64,000 nt of DNA, taken from Amorphophallus konjac. Lineage: Eukaryota > Streptophyta > Magnoliopsida > Alismatales > Araceae. Under the pieces are notes generated by a model that was given only the letters and a program-made list of their open reading frames with translations, ran no database searches and was not told the DNA's origin. Numbering within the stretch: position 1 is the stretch's first letter; each line of letters starts with the position of its first letter. The position numbers were made by a program, and so were the translations under genes. The stretch lies in contig CM040117.1 in NCBI GenBank assembly GCA_022559845.1, positions 76,979,731 to 77,043,730 of the forward strand, given 5' to 3'. Positions 10,264-21,560 of this stretch are shown here, one piece after another.

Positions 10264-12786
10264 GGGGTCAGTTTCTTCTGCTTCAACTGCTGAGGAAGGA
10301 ATTGGGGGGTTGGGTGCAGACGCACCAGTAGAGGGATAACTCTATGAAATAAATGCCCGCTCGAGGGTGAAGTTTCGTGCCGGCACGGCATCAGATGGAC
10401 TCCCGATTGGCCCAGTGGGGTGAGTAGAAGGGATAGAAATGGGGGTGAAAATGGCGGAAGCTGGTCTGAGGGGCCCTGGCGGAGTGGTGATTGGCGAAGG
10501 GTTGAGTGGAGGGGTAACGAAGGAGGGTATGGCGGGTGATGGTGGAAGGATTGGTGGAATGGTGGGTAATGTGGTAGGTGAAATAGGTGACCTGGAGGGA
10601 ATAGAGGGTGGAGCAGTGGTCAAGGCAGTGGGTCGGAGAATGGAAGGAACAGAAGGTGCGGGGAGGTTGGTGTATGCGTGGTGGAAGGCCAGAAGATGAG
10701 CGGGAGTCTCATTGTCAAAAGACCACCCAACATTAGGGGCTGGACGGTGAACAACATTTACTTGGGCCGGTGCCGGCGACTGTTGTTGCGGAGCGGGTGG
10801 ATGGTCTGGCATGGGATTTTGGTGAATCCCGAGTTTAGGGGGTTGCTGCTACTGCTGAGGTTGAGGTTGGGGTTGTTGAAACTGCTACTGCTGAGGCGCC
10901 ACCTGCTGTGGCTGTGCCTGTCTTCTCTTCTCTTTGATGTCTTCTATCAACTTATCCATCTGAGCCCAGTCAATCCTTTGCCCTTCATGTAAATCATACA
11001 CTAAATCATGGAACTGAAAGCATCTGTCTATAGTGTGCCCAGGCTACCGATGATATATGCAATACCGAGATTGATCGGTGGTCGGGTTCCAGTTCTGACG
11101 CTCTGGCGGGAGTTGTATGTCACCTGTGTACATTAGGGTCGAGAAAATGTCTGAAAGGGTTTTAGGAAGTGGAGGGTAATGGGCTCTTTTTGGGCCCAGT
11201 CGAGCAGGTGCATAACCAGCAGGGGGAGGAACGTTGTGGTATTGGGGTGGTTGCTGAGGCAGTTGTGGTGGTGGTGGTGGTTGTTGTGGCTGTTGAGGAG
11301 CGGGAAAAGAAGGTCGGGGAACTGGCGAAGCGGAGAACGGGGGGGTGCATGGGGGTTGCTGGAAACGGGGTGGAGCGAACTGGTTGGGGAATTGAATAGC
11401 CTGCACCTGCTCGTTAGTCTGAACTCCCTCAGTAATAGGGCCTTAGGATTTTCTCGTGGTTTTGGATTTTTGGGCCTCAAATAGGGAATGGATGGGGGAG
11501 TCTTTTAACTGGGTTTGTATAAACCGGGCTTAACTGTACAACTGGTGCATATTTGATATATCATTCATCGCCAGAATGTTCCGGAACGTAGGGGTAGCAT
11601 TCAAAATCAACAATTTTACCTTTTCTTCTTCCAGGATCTGCCCGGGCACATGTGAGGCCATTTGCCTCCATCTATCTGCATAAGTTGCAAAATCTTCATC
11701 CGTCTTCATCTTTTCTGCTACTAAGTCTGTGAATGAGTACTTCGGGCCTACCCGGTCTTGAAATCTTTGTATGAACTTCTCCTTGATAATTTTGAAACTT
11801 TCTGCCTCCAAAGGCAAAGTGTAAAACAATTCTAATGCCACCCCGTCCAATGACTGGCAAAAGAGATACGCCATGAGATGATCGTCATGCTGGAACTGTG
11901 CCGATTCATATAGAAACTCCCTTATGTGAATGAAAGGGTTGCCATTCCCATCGTACTTACGGTATGTAGGGAGCTCCGACTGGGGTGGGAAGTGAATGTC
12001 CCAGAAATTAGGAATGGGGACATCAGCGAGAGACTGCAGGCCAACCCGCTTATGAAGGAGGTCAATTTGCTACTGCATAGCAGCCCATTTGTCGAGAAGT
12101 TCCCGTTCCCGGGAAGGAGGAGACACAGCAGGAAGAACAAAACCAGTATACGGAGTTGATGGATAAACTGATGATGGGGGATGCCCATAAGATGGATAGT
12201 GGGCCAAGGAAGGGCCCATATCCGCATGAGCCACCTGGGCGGCCTCTGGTTGAAGACGGATAAAATTAGACGGGGCCACAAGGGCCTGCGGCGCTGGTGA
12301 GATAGTGGCATAAGCATCAGAATAACAACTCAAGGGGATCTGGGTCTTCCCCTTGTCAAGAGGCTGGTGGGCCGAGGTAGAGGCTTGGCCCACCTCCATG
12401 CTAGGAAATCGGAGGGTCCGAGGATGGACAGGAGTGAGATCAATGGGCGCAGCAGAAGCGGCCCCTAAACCAACAACAGGAGATGAGGTGGCGGCAACAG
12501 ACATGCCATGAGGAGAAGCAGTAGACGGGCCATCCGGCCCATGCAAGGCTTGACGGATGAGATGGAGCTGAGTTGGATCTAGCGGGGCCATCATGTGAAG
12601 GATTTGATTGGCCGAATTCTAAGAGGAAGAATTAGAAAGGGAGGGCTGAGCACCCTCAACAACAATGGTTGGAAGGGGAGGGGCGGTCCCCTCTCTTCCC
12701 TACACATGCGCGACCCTAGGCGGGTCCTCCAAAAGTCCCTGAGGGAGAGAATCCTCATGGGAGTGAGAGAAATTATAGGAAGACAT
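10264..12786 (-). pseudogene. E1 gag, single frame with several TAG stops
   Basis: Start chosen at ATG 12786, the first Met of the frame that continues through 12594, 11874, 11406, 10812 and 10263. The capsid-like gag domain is near 11530-11950 (HLMAYLFCQSLDG; EKFIQRFQDRVGPKYSFTDL). A zinc-finger-like CIYHR-x-PGHTIDRC motif is near 11020-11060, then a long Pro/Gln/Ser-rich tail. In-frame stops such as those after DKWAAMQ, CIYHR and near the start (V-stop-G) are TAG and sit where Gln fits. The protein is the same family as E3 gag at 40585. It would form the particle that packages element RNA. Confidence 0.88.
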
Positions 12787-14132
12787 GGTGGGTGAAAAAT
12801 CAAACAAAGGATTGAAGTAGGAAAAGAAATGAGAGCTGTCCCTAGGAGAAGATCCTGAGGGTGTGAAGCAACTCCACATGCAACGGAGACTCTAACACAG
12901 AGAAGATCGACACCTAAATGTGTTTCTAAACAATCAAACTAGAACCAAATGCACACAGAAAGAGAGGAGAGAAGAGGCAATCAATTGACCAACCAAGTTT
13001 AAATGATGCATGACAGATTTTAGAAATTCCCCCTTTTAGAACCTTAATGGACTAATTAAAATGGCAATTCTCACAACAACAAAGGTGCCTAACCAACATG
13101 GAATGGGAAACTTGGTTGACTCTAAAGGTGACTCTCTCTCACGGATGCAGCCCTAGACTGTTGTGGTAAGGTACAACCTACCCGACGTCCGTGTGGGAAT
13201 CCACGGCTCACGGGGTCTTCCGGAGGTCCCGGGTAAGGTCACCTAGTCAGCTCCAAGGAATATGGAGACGAGAGGATCCCCTACCAAGGTAGGAATGCAA
13301 CTAGTATGGAAAAGTATGAATGAATTCTATGTGCACTGGAGTGCATGTAAAATCTAACCTAAATCTAACAAACAATGACCAATCAAATATAACAAATGTG
13401 ACAATAATCATGCACAATGGAATGACTGCCAGGGGAGATCAAAACAGCACCCAAACAAATATGGAATAATGTGAAATAATGGTCAAAATGGCACTCACAG
13501 GTGCACTGTAGCAATAAAACACGGTCTGATGGGAGACCGCTCAGAGAGGTAGATGGTCTGGGAAGGACCGCTCAGTGACAGGGAGTAGTAAAAGAATAAA
13601 AAAAAGAACACAGAATTGAGATGCGTACCTGAGACGATTGAACGGTCTATCGACCGACCGTGAAACCTATGGGACAACCAAAATAGACCGCAGAGAATCA
13701 GTAGAACCACAAGTGAAAGTAGGCGAATAACGTACCTGAGCCAGCAGACGTGAACAACCTTTTACAGACCGTGGGGACGGATGCACGGTCTGGGGAGGAC
13801 CGCTGAAGCTAACAGGCTCAGACAGAACAAAGCACTCGTGAGGTGGAAATGGACGGTCTAAAGGACGACCGTGGAAATAGAGGAACGGCCAGAATCAGAC
13901 TGCTCAAGCAATAATAGTGTGATAGAAAGGCAACGCCAGCGTACCTGAGACTGGGACAGAATGGTCTATCGCCAGACCGCGGGGAGACTTGAGCGATCCG
14001 AGAGGAACCACGTACAACTCCGAGAACAGCAACCCGGGGTGGACGAAATGCCGACCTGAAACAACTTAGGAAAAACCCTAACCAAGCATAAAACATAGAT
14101 CAGCAAGACAACAGCACGATGGGCACTAGGAG
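12787..14132 (-). other. E1 5' UTR (leader)
   Basis: Non-coding. It contains the shared leader block at 13171-13270 (separate entry) and ACGGTC/GACCGT dyads at about 13510-13990. The segment at 13080-13170 matches the sequence just downstream of the same block in E3, confirming that this is a homologous leader. No ORF is supported. Confidence 0.75.
13171..13270 (-). other. Shared about 100-nt leader block (copy in E1)
   Basis: The plus strand reads GTACAACC, then GTGGGAATCC, GGCTC, a CGGAGG core, CCTAGTC and AAGGAATAT. Blocks with the same order and spacing occur at 17541-17640, 29227-29325, 58441-58540 and, on the other strand, 40033-40132. In each case it is antisense as written, so it has one orientation relative to element RNA. 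Function unknown. Confidence 0.75.
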
Positions 14133-14149
14133 TCCCACCATGATCGCCA
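14133..14149 (-). other. E1 primer-binding site
   Basis: The minus strand reads TGGCGATCATGGTGGGA ten bases inside the LTR. E3 has the same site with one difference (39159-39175). It resembles the Arg-tRNA type PBS reported for Tat/Ogre elements. Confidence 0.7.
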
Positions 14150-14159
14150 AAAAATGGGG

Positions 14160-15946
14160 TGTTGACATGTTTTCCCACCCTCTTCCTTCTTTCCCTTTAC
14201 TTTTCTAATGTATCAAAATGCAAAGACAATCAAAATGAAGGAAAGAAAGGGTGAGAAGAGTGTGTGTGTGATCATGATCGCCACCAAGACACGGGTACCG
14301 AAGAGTACTACGTACCTTGGAAAGGGATAACGCACTCGCCCAAGATGCAACGCTGCAGTTGTACACGGTCTGGGAAGAACCGCTCAAGGGATGGAACGGC
14401 CGCTCGATAGATCGCTCACAACGCTGAAGAAGGAAGCGGGACGAAGATGGGTCTGGCGACAGGACAGTTCGCAGACGACTGCAGGAAGGCGTTGCACGGT
14501 CAGATATGGGCCGTGTACTCTTCTAAGCGGACGAAGGAAGACTGTGTGATTCTGTCAAACTCCGAGATGTAGGACTTGATCCTCCACCCCTTCCGTCTAG
14601 CCAGAAGGGATGGACCTCGTGCTGTGCTGATGTTGACCTGCAAAACAACGTGGAGAACACGAAAATGCAACCCAAATTAGCCCTAGGAAGTGTAGTAACT
14701 ATAGAAAAGAATGGAAAATAAACGTAATAACATGGAATGGGTGATACCTGGGGAGGTTTTTAAACCCCTATAGGGCGTGAAAACAATAGGAATGGTATAG
14801 AAATGATGTGAAATGGTGCAAGAACGTCGGAAAAAGATGGTGAAGAAAAGAAGAATGCAATGGGTGAACTAAAGACTAAACACCAAGACTAAGACTCAAA
14901 ACAAAAGACTACTCCCTAAATCAGAGGCTTAGAAGGATGTAGAAAGCCTCCCTCCCTGGCTACAGCTTGCTCAATAGTTCGGCAGAGCTTCGCCGTCGAC
15001 GTTGGATCTCCCCCCTTTCAAGCTTGGACTAGGGGTTCTATTTATAGAGCCCTAAAAGTCCAACCTCGAAATTGGATTTTCCAGTGGATAATAATCCGAG
15101 ATTACAAAATAAAATTCATAGATAATCCTCTTATCTTCAACCAGGATCGAACGACACCCCATTTGGTTGAGAAACCGCGGAGAAAATGGCGGAGGAAGGT
15201 GGAGGTTAAACCACGGATAGAGAGAGAAAATCCAAACAATCCACAGTTTTCGAGCAAGTGCATGGTCGCGCGATAGGCTGCCCAGACAATTGCACGGTCT
15301 ATTGCTAGACCGTCTAATACTGTCGGTGATAAATAAATAAAATGGAAAATTATGCAATTATCCACCGAACTGATCGGCCATCACGGGGTTGGACTCTTTA
15401 GGATAAAACAGTCTACAGCTAGACCACTCAATGAATGGAACGGTCCAATGCTAGGTTGTGTACAAATGTCGATGATAAATCTAGAAAAATACGATAAATA
15501 GATAACTATCTGAAAATAAACCGACTGAGCACTCTAGGAGCTGGACGGTCTAACGATAGGCCGTTCAATGGAAGTAAATGGCTACCTGCAGACCGTGCAA
15601 AGGCTTGTCGGTGGAAATTCAGAAAATCAAATAAATATCTAATAAATGCATAAATGGTTCCAAGAAGACCGCCCAATCATTGAACGGTCGGTCGCTAGAC
15701 GGTGTAAATCCTGGACATTTGAATTTGATAAAATGAGATAAATGAGCCCATTTACCCCAAAACCAAGTGAAATCAAAGCCCATTAAGCCCGAATCTGAGG
15801 TCAAACTTAGCCAGGGAGGGAGGTACCCATAAATAAGCCCAAAAGCATGTCTGAAAATAGTCCAATGAGCAATGGACAACTCGAGGCATCAACAATTGAT
15901 GGTAAGAGAAATGACTCAACTCATAGGCAAAAAACGGGTGTCAACA
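14160..15946 (-). repeat. E1 5' LTR (1787 bp)
   Basis: Begins TGTTGACA on the plus strand next to the PBS and ends TGTCAACA, so the LTR is TGTTG...CAACA. A TATA box (TATAAATA on the minus strand) is at 15039-15046, about 900 bp into the LTR in the sense direction. Dyads of ACGGTCTA...TAGACCGT type occur at 15295-15315, 15540-15565 and 15675-15705. GTAAG follows at 15947. Confidence 0.85.
15039..15046 (-). promoter_or_regulatory. TATA box of the E1 LTR
   Basis: TATAAATA on the minus strand in the context CTCTATAAATAGAACC, upstream of the E1 leader. Confidence 0.65.
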
Positions 15947-16310
15947 GTAAGTGGTGGAGTAACGCTCTCCCGCTATAGTGGCGGGGTTTTTCCGTTGGAG
16001 GGCGATTACCCCGACATCGGCTGGTCCCGAGGTGAGTCTTACGGTGCTCGTGGGGCGTGCTCGCCCGTTATGCGATTAAGGCTGACGTCGTGGGGGGTAA
16101 CGGTCGGTCGTCAAAGGGTCTTTCGGCGATCACTGCGCTTGGGCCGTAGCTTTTACGCGCTGTAGAGTCCGATCCCAAGTCGGATTAGGCCGCCCCTTGA
16201 TGGGCCGTGACTGTTTGGGCACCTCTTGGGCGTGCTGTAGATGCGTGGTTGGACTGGACTCATCGTTATTGGGTCGGTCTTAGGTCAAGCCGGATTTACC
16301 CTCCTCCGAC
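15947..16310. other. GC-rich sequence of unknown origin
   Basis: Lies between the right end of E1 and the first recognisable E2 LTR sequence. It is much richer in GC and CpG than its neighbours and matches nothing else in the window. The equivalent first 290 bp of the E2 LTR is missing here, so this may be the edge of another insertion or of a rearrangement. Confidence 0.4.
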
Positions 16311-17540
16311 TTCACTCGTTCTTCATTCGCTCTTGGACTCGCCACTTGAGTAGTCTGATTCTGACCTGCTAGAGTTTCTTGAAAAGATTGGAGAAAGTAG
16401 GGTATGAGCGCACTCACGCAGTAGGTAACTTCGTATCAACATGAAGGCATTGTTTAAATAGTTAACATTTTAGCTCTAGAAGAGGAAATAATGAAAGTGC
16501 GATAAAACACGCGAATAAAACCATAGTAATAACAAGTAACAAGATATGGATTATAGAGATATGAGGTATGTGAACGTGATCAAACAAGAATATAGTTTGG
16601 CCTTTAATCAAGCATGTAATGTCACGAGAACGTGCTTTTATAACCTTGAAAAGGCTATGCACTAGAAAGTCATGTAACAAGAATGTACTAACAAGCATGT
16701 AAATTTCATAAGATAGCCTTGTGGATTTCACCCGTTTATAAAAAAAGTACTCCCAACGCAATGCGACGTTAGTATTCTTCATACCCCATGGTTTATAGTA
16801 TGTTTCTGGTCATCTATCGAGGGGGCTAACGTGGAGCCCTTGGACACTGTCTGTGCCCGCCCTTACATCTTCAAGTTATAAATCAAGTTACTTTTTCAAG
16901 AAATAATAAAGCAGGCCATTAATACCAAGTTCAAACAATGCTTTAGAGTGAGAGTAACCAAGGTAAGAATGTACCAAAATGAACATGAGAGGTCAAAAAT
17001 GATTTAATAGGACATTATGCCATGGAGGAATTCCGACAGCATAACGACGTATTTATCAATTTCTATAGTTCATTAATGACTTAATGAATAAGGTGTGAGT
17101 TCCAGATAATCAAAAGATCACCTGAGAACAGAACAAGATCAACCCTTGGGTCAAACCTTGGGTTGGACAACAAGTTGACAGAATGCGGTTATGATCTGAC
17201 TGCTAGTAGGCAGTAGCAGTCGATCGGGGTCCGCTATCTGGCAATGAACAGAAGGTGAGTTGACGCAAGCAGGGAACTTGGTCTACGTAATGAACATGCT
17301 CGAAGAACATGATTTAGAGACAGTCGCTACCTTAGCGGTCAAGTGGAAACCGCTATTTGGTGGGGAGTCGACGCAAAAGAAGGAAAGGGTTGACTCAGCC
17401 AGAAGTCTGCTGACTGAACAAGGTAGCAGTCCTTGGCAAATTGCTGTCATCAGGTAGCGGTCGCCTGATGGCCGCGATCATGACAGTTCACAAAAAACGC
17501 AGAAAACATGAAGTGCTCTCTAGACTTTTGGGTTTTTAGG

Positions 17541-17640
17541 CTACAACCAGTTCAGCGTCCTAGTGGGAATCCCATGCTCGCGGAGTCTTACGGAGGCCTT
17601 GAAATAAGATCACCTAGTCCGGTAGAAGGAATATCCGACG
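17541..17640 (-). other. Shared leader block (copy in E2 LTR)
   Basis: CTACAACC, CGTCC-TA-GTGGGAATCCC, GCTCGCGGAGTCTTACGGAGG, CCTAGTCC and AAGGAATATCC in the same order as the E1 copy. It lies downstream of the LTR TATA box in the sense direction, thus in transcribed R/U5. Confidence 0.75.
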
Positions 17641-18867
17641 GAGTGGCTCTCAAGTCCAAGAGGGTTTCCTAACATGTGCATGTGAACTAATAGCATCGTA
17701 CTGGAGTATAGGCTATGTGTAAGCAACAGGAAAACAAAAAATAAGATGAGAAGGGAACGTGCTAAAGCATAAATCTCCTTGTAATCAATGTGAAAATTCC
17801 TTTATGTACAAACTATATAAGATTTGGCATGAAATTAACATATAATGAAATTAAGCTTTAAAACACATGCTACACTAATTATGGAGTCGTGACATGATTA
17901 GGAACATAAATAAATGAAATATACTATGATTTCCATCACATATAATAGGGCATGAACATGGTTTGATCCGGTTACAGAACCAAGATCGCGGTTTATCGGG
18001 GATCGCTATTTGAAGGTAGTGATCTCTGCAGGACCGTTATCTATCCGTCTCCAGACAGAAGCAAAGCCCGAGATGAAGAGCCTATTTCTAAGGCAATTTA
18101 ACGATGAGAACTAATAGAAACCTAGCAGGGGAAGCATGCTATCATGGAAATAATGTACGAAAATGTGTATAATTATCAGAAAGTTATTTAGATTTGAGTT
18201 AAGGTTACATGGACAACATGTAGTAAAAACCCTATTGCGCAGTCATGGAAAAACATAAAATTCTCCGTGTATAATGCATGGAATCGAGCAAGGCTAGAGG
18301 GATTTTACTCCTATCAAGTTGTTTAAGCCAATCATTAGATAACCTACCTCTGGTACTGTCCATAAACCTCGAATTTCTCACTGGAACAACACTCCCGTTC
18401 CTGGGTGTCCTGCAGGGAAATAGCGACTTCCGTGCTTCCTAACTCCTTGACCGATCGATCTTCTATCACCAAAATTTGAGGGACGTCTGTTGACAGCTAA
18501 AATATGAACAAAGATAAAGATGAGACCAGACCAGCAACGAAGACTGAAAGATGCTTGCAAAGTCAGGATTGAGGGAGGGCCCTCACTACCAACTACTTGC
18601 CCAGCTAGGACACTCTCAGGCTGAGCCGATGTCCAGTATTGTCGTCATCCAAACGGCGATACCGATGAAACTCCGGTCTGTTGGCTGATGAGAAACTTCT
18701 GGATTATTCAGATGATGATGCATACACCGTTAAAGAAGGAGCCCTCGTCAGTGCTGATGCAATCAAAGGAATTAACAAGGCCAAAGAAAAGAATGGGCCT
18801 GTTGAATGGGCCTGTTAATGTGATATTAAGGATGGGCTTGATACCCCTCGCGCCGAGAACCTCTCCA

Positions 18868-18972
18868 TGGCAGCAGGCGCGCTGGGAAGCCCCTCCAAGG
18901 GAGTGCGCCGGGAAGCCCCTCCAAAGGAGGCGCGTCGGGAAGCCCCTCGAATGGGCGCGCCGGGAACCGGTG
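18868..18972. repeat. GC-rich tandem repeat upstream of a TATA box
   Basis: Three to four units of about 30 bp built from GCGCGCCGGGAAGCCCCTCC, ending 40 bp before TATATAA at 19012. The position suggests promoter-proximal elements of the inserted unit. Confidence 0.6.
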
Positions 18973-21169
18973 ATGCAGGCACGCCGAGTGCCATTGATGT
19001 GAACATGGTCCTATATAACCCATTACTTTGCCCATAGGAAAAGGGGGACGACAGAGGGCGGCAAGAGAAAAAAAAGGAAGAGGCAGATATTGAGAGGATA
19101 GCCAGAAACCAAAAAGAGAAAACGAGAGCTCAAAGAGAAGGAGGAAGAAGAAGCTGCAGGTGGGTTGCTCCGGGGAGGGAGAGGAGTCAATGCTCCGCCC
19201 TCCCCCATGCTTTCTTTCCTTTTCTTTGATGTAATCTAGCGAGTTCTTTTTCTTGATTTATCAAATGTAGCCGGACAATCCCGATTCTACTTTGTATCTC
19301 TGCTTCTTATTTTCCCTTTATGGTTGATGTAAGTATGAGACGATGCAATGAAATGGAATGCTGCAGCTGCAGTGATGAATATTGGGCAATCGAAGCTCTT
19401 CCCCTTTGTATCTCGTGGATATGTCTTCTATTCGAAATGTCTAATAGTTTATATAGTACCGGTTTCAGAATCCTCGTTGGTTCTCCGAAGAGGCATGAAG
19501 ATAGGGCCCCCATCCCTATCTAATGGGTGATTGGGCTCTATTTCCTTCTCCCCTTCTGTCTCAATGGCAGACCCTCCGCGTATAGTTTGAGTTTTCCCTC
19601 GAGCCCTTCGTGTTGTTCAGGAACCCGAGACATCAATCTCTTGGTTCCCTGGACTGCTGGCTGTACAAAGATGCGTCTGCTCTGCAGGTTGACGCCATCC
19701 CGCGAGGTTCTAGCAAACGGATCTCGATCTCTCGACCCTCCATTCTAACCCTTGAATGATTAGGGTCTGGAGTCTCGATGCTGAGGGTTCCTCCGTCGCC
19801 GGTTTTAGATGCCATTAGGACTCGTCCGGGGGATCAGAGACAGTCATCTCTTGATTCCCCCCAGACGGCCTGCATCAAACAGATAAAGCTCTCCACAGGA
19901 TTTGGACGATGGTCTCAATTCCCCATGTTGATTCCACCTTCTAATTCCCTTGGCATCCTTCTAACAGAAGCCCCCATGAAATCTCTCGACTACACTCTAA
20001 ATCCAGCCTCAATCCGAGCCAGAAATCTCATAAAATCCCCAAACAGAGCATCGTTATCGAGCTCTGAAACCCTGTAGCAATTCCACCCTCTCGGCGTACA
20101 AAATTCCCCGCCGAAAATTACACTGCCGAGAGGCCTCCCTCTTCAGCAAACCGACAAAAAAACCATCTAAACCCCTTTCCATGCAAACCTCCCAGCCCAC
20201 AGGCTCCCGGCGCGGCGAGGAGCGCGCCGGGAAGCTCCACGCCGAGATCCCCACTTTTTTTGGCCAAGAAGCCACTTCCACGTGAACCCCCCAGCCCTTA
20301 GCTTCCCGGCGCCACCTTCTCGGCGCGGTAATAGGCGCGCCGGGAAGTCCCACGCCGAGAGCTTCTTCAGGCCAACTCAACCCATGCCGAGAGCCCCCCC
20401 TTGGCCAACCTGTAAACCCATGCCGAGAACCCCTTGGCCAACCTATAATCCCACGCTGAGAGCCATCTTTTTGCCAATGAAAACCATGCTGAGAGCCCCT
20501 CCTTTGTCCACCCCTTTGGCCTCTTCGTCCACTTATCTTGGGGCGTTCGTGAGTCGTCATATGTACCCCAGGAGATAAATTAACTGGGGATTGACCTCCC
20601 CTACATTCTGAGGTCTGGATTCACATGCAACCCCGTGGGTCTGACGAACCCTGTCTCTACATGAGTTTCGTTAGTCTCCGAGAAGGGGAATAGTGACCGA
20701 TGCTAGAGACGTGGATAGTCTCTTCGAGCCTTAGTGCTCACTCATTTTCCGGCTTTCATCCCGGCACTCCGTGGATGTCAGCCTATACCACTCTCTGGCA
20801 AATGCTCGGTCCAGGGGAGGTGCTGCCAAAATTCTCCCAGGATGATGAAAGCCGACATTAAGCTGTCCCCGAGACTTTGTACACCGGCGACGGGGATTCT
20901 CTAGACCCTGATCTGCCCCGTTTCCTCTCCGATCTTGGCCTTCTTTTGCAATCCAAGCCAAATCCAGCTGAAACCCGATGAATTGATTCACTTTGACCCT
21001 CCAGGACCTATCTACCTTGGCCTGAATCGTCAAAGCTTGTCCTGAATTATCAAAAACCCAAAAAGCAGGGTTCCAAACAACCATTCAAAACCATCTCGGC
21101 GCCGTCCCTTACACATCCCGGTGCCACTGTGAATAGCTCTCGGTGCAATCTTTCTTACGCCGAGAATCC

Positions 21170-21560
21170 CATCTCCTGGGCACGCTGAGAACCAATCTCT
21201 CGGGCGCGCCGGGAACCCCTAGCCGTTTGGCCCCTGCGCCGAGAACCCTAGCCCCTCTGCCCTCATTGAGCACGCCAGGAACCTTTCCTTGGCCTTTTCT
21301 CCTTGGCGCCGGGAGCCCCTCCGTGGTCTTCTCCCTTGCGCGCCGGGAGCCTCTCCTTGACCTTCCCCCTTGCGCACCGAGAGCCTCTTCTTGGCCTTTT
21401 CTCCTTGGCACCGGGAGCCCCTCCGTGGCCTTCTCCCTTGCGCGCCGGGAGCCTCTCCTTGACCTTCCCCCTTGCGCGCCGAGAGCCTCTTCTTGGCCTC
21501 TTCCCTTTGGCGCCGGGAATCCCCTGGCCATCTTGCCTTTGCGCCGGGAACCTATGCACG
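21170..21560. repeat. 34-bp repeat with 102-bp higher-order period
   Basis: Monomers of about 34 bp share GCGCCGGGAGCC or GCGCCGAGAGCC followed by a TCCTTGGCCTT-like tail. Three different monomers form a 102-bp unit, seen at 21301-21402 and again from 21403 almost unchanged. Because 102 is divisible by 3, several frames stay open without being genes. Looser copies of the motif extend over 20190-20500. Confidence 0.8.

Larger units (their letters stand above)
1..15946 (-). mobile_element. E1: Ty3/gypsy Tat-lineage retrotransposon, 3' end outside the window
   Basis: Read right to left: 5' LTR, PBS, 5' UTR, gag, aspartic protease, G-patch, RT, RNase H, a second RNase H, integrase, then a long 3' region with an AT-rich minisatellite and antisense gene remnants. 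Two RNase H domains together with G-patch and the PBS type place it in the Tat/Ogre group. The LTR ends are TGTTG/CAACA, and GTAAG at 15947-15951 is the expected right-hand target duplication. No second LTR copy is visible, so the element either extends left of base 1 or was truncated. Assigning 1-3100 to E1 is an inference from continuity and from the known antisense extra ORFs of Tat elements. Confidence 0.85.

Noticed and set aside
13500..15720. Dyad arrays considered as a CRISPR array
   Set aside because: Repeats are degenerate, spacing is irregular and the arms are self-complementary; plant retrotransposon context.
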